A DNA stretch of 64,000 nucleotides from Algirhabdus cladophorae (lineage in GTDB: Bacteria; Pseudomonadota; Alphaproteobacteria; Rhodobacterales; Rhodobacteraceae): the NCBI RefSeq assembly GCF_044772865.1, contig NZ_CP173029.1, positions 1,550,001 to 1,614,000 on the forward strand. The letters are read 5' to 3'. Positions within the stretch are counted from its first letter, which is position 1. Every line of letters starts with the position of its first letter. Positions 52,076 through 61,200 of this stretch are shown in pieces. The notes under the pieces were generated by a model that worked only from the letters and a program-made list of their open reading frames with translations, did not search any database and was not told the DNA's origin. Made by a program: the position numbers and the translations under genes.

Positions 52076-52531
52076 TTAGGCGCGTTTGGCGGCAGCGATC
52101 CAAATGAGGACCAAACCTGCGGAAAAGATCGCATTCCAACTGGCCATGGACACGCCTAGAAAGGCCCAGCTGACTTGGTCGCACATGACCAGAAAATCAC
52201 CGTCGGTGGACAGCAAATCTGCGCCCGATAATCCACTCAGCGCGCCTGATCCCGTGCACGACGATGGGCCTTCCCACCAGCCTTTTTCAACACCGGTGTG
52301 GAACACACCCACAGCCGAGGTGACAAAGGCGGCCGTTGATCCCAGAAGGTAGTAGATTTCTTTGGGCCGCAGAAAGATCAGCACACCCAACACAATTGCG
52401 ATGTAGTGGGGCCAACGTTGCCAATGGCACATCTTGCAGGGCGGGTAGCCCATAAACTCGAACATCCAAGCGCCAGCGATCAACAGCAGTGACCCGCCAG
52501 CGGCGAATAATCCAAGTGTGCGTGCGTCCAT
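52076..52531 (-). CDS. dsbB: Disulfide bond formation protein DsbB
   Basis: Inner-membrane quinone-coupled oxidase that reoxidises DsbA; 151 residues and four membrane helices. The first redox pair is CKMC in GYPPCKMCHWQRWPHY. The second periplasmic pair is in PSSCTGSG and VMCDQVSW. It lies 95 bp upstream of gyrA and 10 nt after the VTT-domain gene on the minus strand. Confidence 0.92.
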   Translation of the reverse strand: MDARTLGLFAAGGSLLLIAGAWMFEFMGYPPCKMCHWQRWPHYIAIVLGVLIFLRPKEIYYLLGSTAAFVTSAVGVFHTGVEKGWWEGPSSCTGSGALSGLSGADLLSTDGDFLVMCDQVSWAFLGVSMASWNAIFSAGLVLIWIAAAKRA

Positions 52532-52541
52532 TTCAGGCCTC

Positions 52542-53120
52542 TTACAGGAATTTCAGGGCGTAAAACCCACCCACCAATAAGATGACGAACAATGTGAACA
52601 TCAAGCCCAAACGCTTTTCTATGAAATCACGAATTGGTGCGCCAAATTTCCACAACAGGCCTGCAACGATAAAGAACCGCAAACCACGCGCGATAATCGA
52701 CGTGATCACAAAGGTCCCCAGTGGCATGGCAGACCAGCCCGACATGATCGTAATGATTTTGTAAGGAAACGGCGTCAGCCCAGCGATCAAAACGGGCCAA
52801 AAGCCCAGATCGTTAAAACGTTCGTTAAACCGGACAGCTGCGTCTTCTTTGCCCAAGGCCGTCAGAATCGGCTCACCGATGCTTTCAAAGGCGAACATAC
52901 CGATACCATAGCCCAACAAGCCGCCCAAAACCGAGGCCACCATGGCCACACCCGCGATTACAAACGCACGGCTGGGACGGGCGAGGATCATCGGGATCAT
53001 CAGCACATCTGGTGGGATCGGAAAGACGCTGCTTTCGATAAAAGACACAAAGGCCAGCACCCACAATGCGCGGGGGTGGTCGGCCATGGACATAGTCCAA
53101 TCATAAAGACGCTTAATCAT
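52542..53120 (-). CDS. VTT/DedA-like membrane protein (YqaA family)
   Basis: A 192-residue polytopic membrane protein. The SNARE-associated/VTT domain has FIESSVFPIPPDVLMIPMIL and FWPVLIAGLTPFPYKIITIM, the latter with the conserved Pro and basic residue of the reentrant helix. It begins at ATG 53120; the longer frame to 53315 is non-hydrophobic and lies opposite the next gene's start. Relatives handle lipid flipping or membrane homeostasis. The substrate is unknown. Confidence 0.85.
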   Translation of the reverse strand: MIKRLYDWTMSMADHPRALWVLAFVSFIESSVFPIPPDVLMIPMILARPSRAFVIAGVAMVASVLGGLLGYGIGMFAFESIGEPILTALGKEDAAVRFNERFNDLGFWPVLIAGLTPFPYKIITIMSGWSAMPLGTFVITSIIARGLRFFIVAGLLWKFGAPIRDFIEKRLGLMFTLFVILLVGGFYALKFL

Positions 53121-53223
53121 GGCCGCCTTGCAGCATACCCCTGCCTGCGCGTCAACTGCGCAAAGGCTTGGCGCGGCAGGGTCGGTTGGATAAGATGCCA
53201 ATAAGTAACAAGGGGTAAGCGGT

Positions 53224-54087
53224 ATGAAATGGCAAGGCAGACGCGGCAGTCGTAATATTGAAGATCGACGCGGATCCAGTGGGCGGTCAGGGGGACGGGC
53301 CTCGGGTGGGGCCAAGCTTGGCGGGGTTGGTCTTTTGGCCGTGGTATTGATCGGCTATTTCCTTGGGATTGATGTCTCGCCCCTGTTGAACGGCGAAAAC
53401 GTACAAACCAGCGCAGGCTCGGCCGAAATTACCGAGGCCGATCAGCAAGCGGCGCAATTTGTGTCCGTGACCTTGGCCGACACCGAAGAGGTCTGGTCCG
53501 AGATTTTCCGCACTCAAGTTGGCCAAGCGTATACGCCCGCCACACTTGTGTTGTTCAAAGGCGCTACAGCCAGTCCTTGCGGCGGGGCCAGTGGTGCGTC
53601 CGGTCCGTTTTACTGTCCTGCGGATAAAAAGGCCTATCTGGACACAGATTTCTTTACCACGCTTTCGCGACGTTTGGGTGCCAGCGGTGATTTCGCAGCG
53701 GCCTATGTGGTGGCCCATGAAATTGCCCATCACGTGCAGAATGAGTTGGGGATCTTGGGGCAAGCCAACCGTATTCGTCAGCAATCCTCGCAGGCCGAAA
53801 GCAACGCCATCTCCGTGCGCATTGAATTACAGGCCGATTGCTATTCCGGCATCTGGGCGCGCTATGCGCAGGACCGGCTTGGCACGGTAGAGAAGGGCGA
53901 TTTGGCCGAGGCGCTGAATGCAGCCAAGCAGATTGGCGACGATACCTTGCAATTCAACGCAGGCCAGCGCCCAAATCCGCACACATTTACCCATGGCACC
54001 AGCCAGCAACGCCAAGATTGGTTCGAACGCGGATATCAAACGGCCGATATCCGTCAATGTGACACCTTTAGTGCGCAAAATCTGTGA
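53224..54087 (+). CDS. Neutral zinc metallopeptidase (YpfJ family)
   Basis: A 287-residue protein. A basic Gly/Arg/Ser-rich cytoplasmic start is followed by one membrane helix (~33-50) and an extracytoplasmic peptidase domain. The zinc motif is HEIAHH in AYVVAHEIAHHVQNELG; the third ligand lies in the IELQADCYSGIWARYA helix. It has FYCPADKKAYLDTDFF and GTSQQRQDWFERGYQTAD, as in PF04228. It diverges from the VTT gene with ~100 bp between starts. Its physiological target is unknown. Confidence 0.9.
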   Translation: MKWQGRRGSRNIEDRRGSSGRSGGRASGGAKLGGVGLLAVVLIGYFLGIDVSPLLNGENVQTSAGSAEITEADQQAAQFVSVTLADTEEVWSEIFRTQVGQAYTPATLVLFKGATASPCGGASGASGPFYCPADKKAYLDTDFFTTLSRRLGASGDFAAAYVVAHEIAHHVQNELGILGQANRIRQQSSQAESNAISVRIELQADCYSGIWARYAQDRLGTVEKGDLAEALNAAKQIGDDTLQFNAGQRPNPHTFTHGTSQQRQDWFERGYQTADIRQCDTFSAQNL

Positions 54088-54168
54088 TGCGTCACATTTA
54101 GCGGTTTTTGGTTACAAACATCGGTGCTAGCCTTTTCCCAGAACAACAGTTTGGGAGGACACTATCCA

Positions 54169-55212
54169 ATGAAACGCCGTCTATTTAACACGCTTTTGGC
54201 CAGCACAGTCGCCTTAGGCGTTGGTGCAGGCTTTGCCGCGGCCCAAGAAGTCACTTTGCGGTTCCAGCACTTTTTGTCGCCAAAGGCCTCGGTGCCTGCG
54301 AATTTCATGCAGCCTTGGGCTGACAAAATTTTGGAAGAAAGCGGTGGGCGTCTCAAGATCGAGCTGTACCCGGGGATGCAACTGGGTGGTGGCCCCCCCG
54401 CGCTTTATGACCAGATCCGCGACGGCGTGATCGATGGTGGTTGGGCATTGCCAGGCTACACACCGGGTCGTTTCCCCGAAACAGAAGTGTTCGAACTGCC
54501 ATTCATGACTTCAATGAGCGCTGAAGACACCTCGCGCGCGTTTTGGGCCTATGCCGAAGACAATTTGATGGAACGCATGGGCGACGTGCAGTTGCTTGCA
54601 GTTCACGTGCATGGCCCTGGGGTGGTGCACAAAAAGGGCGGTCCGATCATGTCCAAGGCCGACTTTGAGGGCCTCAAATTGCGTGGCCCTTCGCGTCAGG
54701 CCAACAAACTGTTGGAAAGCCTTGGCGCCAGCACCGTTGGTATGCCAGTGCCCGCCTTTCCGGAGGCTCTGTCAAAGGGCGTTGTACAAGGCGGCGTGAT
54801 CCCGATGGAAATCGTGCCACCGCTGAAAGTACATGAACTGACTGACAGCCATTCGATGGTTCCGGGTGACCGCGCACTCTATAACACCACCTTTATCTGG
54901 GCCATGAACAAAGCAGCGTATGATGGCTTGCCAGCAGACCTTAAGGCCGTGATCGATGCCAACTCTGGTGCGGACACATCGGCTTGGGCCGGGCGCGCTA
55001 TGGATGCAGGCGACGATGTGGGTACCAAGATTGTCGCAGACAGCGGCAACAAAGTGCACACCATCAGTGACGAGCTGACAGCAGAAATGAAGGCCATTGG
55101 GGCCACCCAAGTGACCGACTGGATCGCCGAAGTCACAGCCAAGGGCCTCGACGGGCAGGCTTTGGTCGACCAAGCGCAGGCGTTGATCGCTCAAAACGAT
55201 GGCGGCAGCTAA
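54169..55212 (+). CDS. dctP: TRAP transporter solute-binding protein DctP
   Basis: Periplasmic binding protein of a DctPQM tripartite carrier, 347 residues. The signal peptide ends FAAAQ and the mature chain starts EVTLRFQHFLSPKASVPANF. Family motifs include LKLRGPSRQANKLLESLGAS and VQGGVIPMEIVPPLKVHEL. GGGAGGA precedes ATG 54169. The presence of the conserved Arg in the LRGPSR region fits a carboxylate ligand. The substrate is not otherwise readable. Confidence 0.92.
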   Translation: MKRRLFNTLLASTVALGVGAGFAAAQEVTLRFQHFLSPKASVPANFMQPWADKILEESGGRLKIELYPGMQLGGGPPALYDQIRDGVIDGGWALPGYTPGRFPETEVFELPFMTSMSAEDTSRAFWAYAEDNLMERMGDVQLLAVHVHGPGVVHKKGGPIMSKADFEGLKLRGPSRQANKLLESLGASTVGMPVPAFPEALSKGVVQGGVIPMEIVPPLKVHELTDSHSMVPGDRALYNTTFIWAMNKAAYDGLPADLKAVIDANSGADTSAWAGRAMDAGDDVGTKIVADSGNKVHTISDELTAEMKAIGATQVTDWIAEVTAKGLDGQALVDQAQALIAQNDGGS

Positions 55213-55235
55213 GACTGTAAACCAATTGAACTAGG

Positions 55236-55265
55236 CTGTGGGCGCATCTAAGGGTGCGCCCACAG
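55236..55265 (+). other. Stem-loop between dctP and dctQ
   Basis: A perfect 11-bp stem (55236-55246 with 55255-55265, 8-nt loop) lies 23 nt after the dctP stop, with no T run. It probably stabilises dctP mRNA against 3' decay, giving more binding protein than membrane subunits. Confidence 0.65.
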
Positions 55266-55281
55266 CATTCTAAAAGGCACG

Positions 55282-55851
55282 ATGATGGCAGTTTTCCCTC
55301 AATCCCAAGCACGCGTGGGCGTGGCAATGGCGCATCTGTCGCGCCTGTTGGCCTATGCAGGTGGTATCATTCTGGTGGCTATGGCTATGGTCACTGTGGC
55401 CTCGGTCATCGGGCGCTGGATCAACACCGGCCCCTTCAGTGCAATCGCAGGAGATTACGAACTGATCGAGGCAGGCTGTGCCATCGCGATCTTTGCATTT
55501 CTACCGTGGTGCCATTTGAACAAGGGCCATGTGACGGTTGATTTGCTGGTGGATCAGTTCCCGATTGTCGTGCAACGGGTGCTAACGCTGATTGGGGATA
55601 TCCTGATCGCCTTTATCGCGGTCATCATCGTCTGGCGCTTTTACTTGGGCTGGGCAGAGAAGTTTCCGTATTTCAGCCAAGCTTGGCGCGACCGTTTGTC
55701 TATGGGCTACAAACCGTTCTTTCCTGAAACCACCTATGAGTTGGAGATCCCCGTGTGGATCCCTATGGGGGCCGCGCTGATCGGGGCAGGGGTGTTTTGC
55801 CTCGTCTCGCTCTATGTGGTCTGGCGCAGCCTGAACGAGGTCACATCATGA
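55282..55851 (+). CDS. dctQ: TRAP transporter small permease DctQ
   Basis: Small membrane subunit of 189 residues with four helices (LLAYAGGIILVAMAMVTVAS, an ...IEAGCAIAIFAFLPWCHL region, IGDILIAFIAVIIVW, AALIGAGVFCLVSLYVVW). The family motif near helix 2 (YELIEAG, HLNKGHVTVDLLVD) is present. The start is ATG 55282 or 55285 three bases later. The stop overlaps the dctM start (ATGA). Confidence 0.9.
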   Translation: MMAVFPQSQARVGVAMAHLSRLLAYAGGIILVAMAMVTVASVIGRWINTGPFSAIAGDYELIEAGCAIAIFAFLPWCHLNKGHVTVDLLVDQFPIVVQRVLTLIGDILIAFIAVIIVWRFYLGWAEKFPYFSQAWRDRLSMGYKPFFPETTYELEIPVWIPMGAALIGAGVFCLVSLYVVWRSLNEVTS

Positions 55852-57200
55852 GCGGTCTGGAAATCTCGCTCACTGGGTTTGCCTTGATGTTGGGGGCGAT
55901 TTTTTTGCGGGTGCCGATTGCCGTGGCCATGGCCGCCACAGGTTTTATTGGTATCTGGATTTTACGCGGCAGCCCTGTGGCCCCGCTGGCGCAGATGAAG
56001 ACGTTGCCGTATGACACGTTTTCCAGCTATTCACTGACGATTGTGCCGCTGTTTTTGTTGATGGGGCAGTTTGCCACCAAGTCCGGCATGTCGGCGGCAC
56101 TGTTCCAAGCAGCCTCTGACTGGCTGGGGCACAGGCGCGGTGGTGTGGCGATGGCTGCCGTTGGGGCCTGTGCGGGGTTTGGGGCCGTATGCGGATCCTC
56201 TTTGGCCACGGCCAGCACAATGGGGCAGGTGGCCCTGCCGGAAATGCGCAAGCGCGGCTATTCTGATGCGCTGTCCACAGGCGTTCTTGCGGCGGGCGGC
56301 ACATTGGGGATCTTGATCCCACCCTCCATCATTTTGGTGATCTATGCGATCTTGACGGAACAAAACATCGTCAAGATGTTTATTGCGGCTCTCGTGCCGG
56401 GGCTGTTGGCGGCAGCAGGCTATATTGTGACCGTGGCGATCTATGTTCGGGTCAGGCCCAATGCCGCGGACCGTGCGCCGCGGGTCCCCATGGCCCAGCG
56501 GATGCGGTCACTTTATGGGACATGGCCGGTTTTCGCGATCTTTGGCTTGGTCATGTACGGCATCGCAGGGGACTGGGATTGGTCCAATCCTGGGCCTGAT
56601 GCCCTTTTCACACCCACTGAAGGGGCGGCTGTGGGGGCAATCCTGACCGGGCTTTACGGCTTTGTGCGGCGCGAAATGGGATGGCAGGATTTTCTGGATG
56701 CGATCCTTGAAGCAGGCAAAGCCAGCGGCATGATATTTTTCATCCTTTTGGGGGCGGGATTGTTCAATGCGTTTTTGGCCACCACCCAAGCCCCCCAAGC
56801 CATGGCAGAATGGGTTGTCACCCAAGGCTATGCACCGATGACGGTGCTGATCGCCATATTGCTGTGCTATCTGGTGTTTGGCTGTGTCATGGACAGCCTG
56901 TCGATGATCCTGCTGACGATCCCAATCTTTTTCCCTATCATCGAGGCTTTGGATTTCGGCCTCAGTGCGGAATACACCGCCATCTGGTTTGGCATCCTCG
57001 CGCTGATTGTGGTTGAGGTGGGACTGATCACGCCGCCTGTGGGCATGAACCTCTTTATCATCAACCAAGTGGCCAAAAATATCCCCATTGCCAAAACCTA
57101 TTCCGGGGTGACGCCTTTTGTGATTTCGGATCTGATCCGCGTGGTGATTTTGGTGGCTTTCCCTTCGATCACCTTATGGCTTGTCGGGGTGATGTTCTGA
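55848..57200 (+). CDS. dctM: TRAP transporter large permease DctM
   Basis: Large membrane subunit of 450 residues with about twelve helices, the ion-coupled translocator. Conserved segments are FLLMGQFATKSGMSAALFQA, GAVCGSSLATASTMGQVALP, GGTLGILIPPSIILVIYAIL, and the C-terminal GLITPPVGMNLFIINQVA. ATG 55848 overlaps dctQ; a longer frame from 55755 lies inside dctQ. A tRNA-Leu gene follows 76 bp downstream. Confidence 0.94.
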   Translation: MSGLEISLTGFALMLGAIFLRVPIAVAMAATGFIGIWILRGSPVAPLAQMKTLPYDTFSSYSLTIVPLFLLMGQFATKSGMSAALFQAASDWLGHRRGGVAMAAVGACAGFGAVCGSSLATASTMGQVALPEMRKRGYSDALSTGVLAAGGTLGILIPPSIILVIYAILTEQNIVKMFIAALVPGLLAAAGYIVTVAIYVRVRPNAADRAPRVPMAQRMRSLYGTWPVFAIFGLVMYGIAGDWDWSNPGPDALFTPTEGAAVGAILTGLYGFVRREMGWQDFLDAILEAGKASGMIFFILLGAGLFNAFLATTQAPQAMAEWVVTQGYAPMTVLIAILLCYLVFGCVMDSLSMILLTIPIFFPIIEALDFGLSAEYTAIWFGILALIVVEVGLITPPVGMNLFIINQVAKNIPIAKTYSGVTPFVISDLIRVVILVAFPSITLWLVGVMF

Positions 57201-57276
57201 TCTTTTGTGGATTTGCGAAAAAAACCGGAAAAGCGCGTTGACGGCACCGACGCTGGGCGGTACGAGAGCGGCCAGT

Positions 57277-57362
57277 GCCGATGTGGCGGAATGGTAGACG
57301 CAGGGGATTCAAAATCCCCCGCCTTCACGGGCGTGAGAGTTCGAGTCTCTCCATCGGCACCA
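57277..57362 (+). tRNA. tRNA-Leu (anticodon CAA)
   Basis: A class II cloverleaf of 86 nt with encoded CCA at 57360-57362. The acceptor arms are GCCGATG and CATCGGC. The anticodon stem GGGGA/TCCCC encloses the loop TTCAAAA, giving CAA. The long variable arm is GCCTTCACGGGC, and the T arm contains GTTCGAGTC. It is read on the plus strand and lies between dctM and a gene-poor gap. Confidence 0.95.
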
Positions 57363-58229
57363 CCGCAAACCCCAATTGGGTAGCCCAGCTTTCGGGCAGA
57401 CAGACGGGCCAAGGGATTGTGGCGGGAATAAGGCCACAAGCAGCCACAAGCAGCCTCAGGCAATCACGGCCAAATCTTACCGGCTTGCGTAAATGATTCG
57501 TGAAATTGTGGCGTTATTTACCTCCTGAACTGCTCCAATGCGTCAAAACCGGTGAAATTGTTGCGCGGTTTTGATTTATTCCGCTAGGTCATTTTGTGCC
57601 CATTTGGCACGTCTGGATCCGCAAACTATTGCCGATTGTTTCTAAATTTGGGCCAATATTGTTAACCACCCATATTGTTCTCAGCGGGGCAATTGCATCG
57701 CATTTGATATACTTTGCCAATTAAACAAGGTTTTTCATTGCCTTAGGTCAATGCGTCAAATTTAACTTGTTGTTTACAGAGCTTAAACAACCAGATCCAA
57801 AAACGCCTGATTTTTAGGCAACCCTTTATACACGTTTACGTTGAGGCAACTCTTCTTACTTTTTCCCTCTTGGTGATGGGTACCGGTTTCCTCTAGAACA
57901 CCATCAAGCCCAACTGGGGGGTGATGTTTGTAGGCCACGGGGGCGGCCGCACGATTTATGCAACTCTGCCGTTGCAAAGGATTGTGTGCCGCGTGTCAGA
58001 AATGACTTTCGTGGTGTGTTGAGTAAGCTAAGCGCTGCTTTGCGCTTTGTCTCTTAGTACACCATAGCGCCACCATCTCCTTTCCATGCAGGGTCGGTCC
58101 GTGCGGTTCGCCCGGCCTTTGATATCGCTCCTTTAGGCGCTCAGGACATGTGTGTGTCTTGATCGCCTTTTGTATGGGTGCATGTAATTTGGTCGCGGCG
58201 ACGTGATCAGGGGAAACTTGGAGACGGTT
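57363..58229. other. 867-bp region without a convincing gene (leader of the RTX gene)
   Basis: No frame here has a good ribosome site plus protein-like composition; the largest, minus 57783-57977, reads as low-information sequence. The base composition is more AT-rich than the neighbours and contains several T/A tracts, a short direct repeat of GCCACAAGCA near 57432-57455, and TTAACCAC at 57663. It most likely holds the tRNA 3' end and a long promoter/5' leader for the downstream RTX gene. Confidence 0.5.
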
Positions 58230-61200
58230 ATGCCGAATGTACTTTTAGACTTTAACAATCTCAGCGCAGGCGACATTGTTAACAATCAATACAGCGCCAA
58301 TGGGGTGACCATCTCGTCCGCGAATGCTGCCAACCCAGTGATGATTTTCGATACAGATAATCCAACGGGTGGGGATCACGACCTCGAGACAAACAACCTC
58401 GGCAATGTCCTGATCCTGTCTGAAGACGGCGACAGCAACGATCCCGATGACGAAGCCCACGGCGGTAAGTTTATCTTTGAGTTTGATCAGCCGACCAAAG
58501 TGATCAACTTCAACGTTCTCGATATTGAAAGCCCGGGCCAAGTTTGCCTGTGGGACGCAGATGGTAACCTGATGGCGGTTCTTCCCCTGACCACCACAGG
58601 TGACAACGGCCAAGGCGTCATGGATGTGAACTACGACAATGTTGCCAAGATGGAGGTCGTGCTGAACGGCTCGGGCGCCATTGACAATATTTGTTTTGAA
58701 GAAGTCCCCGCAGCCGATGGTTTGGACGGCGTGGTTGAAGGCAGCAATGACGACGATGTCATCGATGCCAACTACGCAGATGATCCAGACGGTGACTGTG
58801 TCGACGCCAATGACCAGATCCTGCCAGGTGAAGGTCAGAACGACGATATCATCGACGCACTGGGCGGCGACGATATTGTAAAAGGTGGTGCTGCCGATGA
58901 CGAGATTTACGGCGGCTCCGGCGATGACTGCATCGAAGGCAACGACGGCGACGATATTATCTATGGCGACAGCAACTACGCAGGCCCGGCGGCCGGTGTC
59001 GCCTACCGCGAAAGCTTTGAGTGGGACCAATCCCCCGATGCGACTGGCAACAACGCCGATATCCATGGCTTTACCCAAAACACTGGCAATGTTGACGTCG
59101 AATTCTCGATCCTCAGCAGCGGCGGCAATGCAGCTACCCAATTTGAAAGCAATCATCAGCTGACGTCGGGTATCGATGATGGCGACGAAAACATTGCTGA
59201 AAACAGCAGCCTGTATTCCGTCACCAATGGCGAAAGCGGCTCGGCTGGTTACAAACTGAACTTCTCGAACGAAGTTGAAAACGTCGAATTCCGCGTCAAC
59301 GACGTGGACGGCGACGGTGTTGTGCGCATCCGTGCGTTTGACGCCAACAACAACCCTGTTGTTGTCAACCTCAGCGTTGGACCAAAAGTCACATTGAATG
59401 GCGACACTGCCAGCAGTAATGGCGGCTATGCCCCTGACAACTCTACAGAATACTCGGTCTTGGTTACAATTCCCGGCCCTGTGTCGATGATCCGTTTGGA
59501 CCACACACAAGACGGCCATGAAAACTCGGGTATCAACGTCACTGACGTCTATTTCGACGCGCCAGTCATCGATGACGGTGTGGGCGGTGACGATAAAATT
59601 CTTGGCGGCGCTGGCGACGACATCATTTACGGTGAAGGCGGCAACGACAATCTGCAAGGGAACGAAGGCAACGATACCATCTACGGTGGCGACGGCGATG
59701 ACATCATCGACGACGCAACAGGTGCAGATCAAGGTACGGGCCAAGACGTCTTTTACGGCGGTGCTGGCAACGACACTCTCTATGGCGGCCTCGACAACGA
59801 CACACTTTACGGCGACGAAGGTCATGACCGTTTGGTCGGTGAAGAAGGCGACGACACGCTCTTTGGGGGTGACGGCAACGATCGCCTTGAAGGCGGCGAC
59901 GGCGACGACCGTCTTGAAGGTGGCGACGGCAACGACATCCTTCTGGGTGGCGCAGGCGACGATGTTGCCATTGGTGGCGCTGGCAACGAAGAGATCTGGA
60001 TGGGCTCCGGCGACGATGTGGTCGACGGCGGCACAGGTAATGATTGGATCCACGGCCAAGACGGCGACGACACCCTTGATGGTGGTGACGGCGATGACAT
60101 GCTCTTTGGCGAAGACGGCAATGACACCCTGATCGGTGGCGCTGGCGACGACATGATCAAAGGCGGCAAAGGCGACGACATAATCACAGGCGGCGAGGGT
60201 GCAGACACCATCGGCGGCGGCGACGGTGCGGATACAATCATCGGCGGGACCGATGGCGATGTGATCGATGGTGCCACAGGCGGCAACGATAACGATACAC
60301 TGGATCTGCGCGACGTGGGCCCGTTCCGCATCATCAACGAAACAGTTGACGACGACAACGACAGCACCAGCGGCACAGTTCAATTGTTGGACGACGACGG
60401 CAATGTGACCGGCACCTTCACTTTTGAAGAGATCGAAAACATCCTCGGCACGCCGGTTAATGATGACCCAACAGCCAACGACGACAGCGCAACTGTTGAG
60501 GAAAATGGCACGGTAGATTTCGTTGTTACAGGCAACGATACAGATCCAAACGGGGACGACGTCGAAATCCTGTCGATCGACGACAGCGGTACTCAAGGCA
60601 CGTTCACTGTTAACCCCGACAACGATACGATCTCTTATGATCCGGGCACAGCCTTCGATGATCTGGCTGAAGGCGAAACCGCTACTGAAACCATCACCTA
60701 TACAATCACCGACGGCAACGGCGGGACAGACACTGCGACATATACCGTAACGATTACAGGCAGTAACGATGGCCCCGTGGCTGTAGATAACAGCTACCAA
60801 TCCACTCAGAACGATCCGGCAAATGATGTTGACGGCAATGTTCTGGACGACGCTCCAGGTGCTGACAGCGATATCGACGGTGACGAAATCCGCGTAATCT
60901 CGGTCTCCAATGGGGCTGACACCGATACAATCGATGATCCTTTTGGTCCTTTCGGTTCAGGTGCAACGGTTGATGGCGACAATGGTGGCACGATCACCGT
61001 CAACAATGGCGGCAACGTGTTCTTTGATCCCGATGGTGATTTTGATGAGTTGGGCGAGGGTGAAACAGCCCAAACCAGCATCACCTATACCATTTCCGAC
61101 GGCAATGGTGGTACGGATACGGCGACGGTTACGTTCACTGTGACGGGCACAAACGATGCGCCGGTTGCTGTGTTGGACGAAGACGCGACGGATCAGGATA

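Noticed and set aside
57277..57500. Integration site at the tRNA-Leu 3' end
   Set aside because: No integrase gene and no repeat of the tRNA 3' end was seen downstream; the following genes do not look like a genomic island.
57783..57977. 64-codon minus-strand ORF in the leader of the RTX gene
   Set aside because: No ribosome-binding site, no hydrophobic or domain pattern, and composition is not coding-like.
58825..60300. CRISPR-like spaced repeats in the RTX region
   Set aside because: The periodic GGCGACGGC-type repeats encode calcium-binding nonapeptides in one continuous frame and have no spacers.
58245..60800. 851-residue minus-strand open frame
   Set aside because: It is antisense to the RTX gene; the repetitive Asp/Gly codons create a long Val/Ile/Ala frame with no domain signal or ribosome site.
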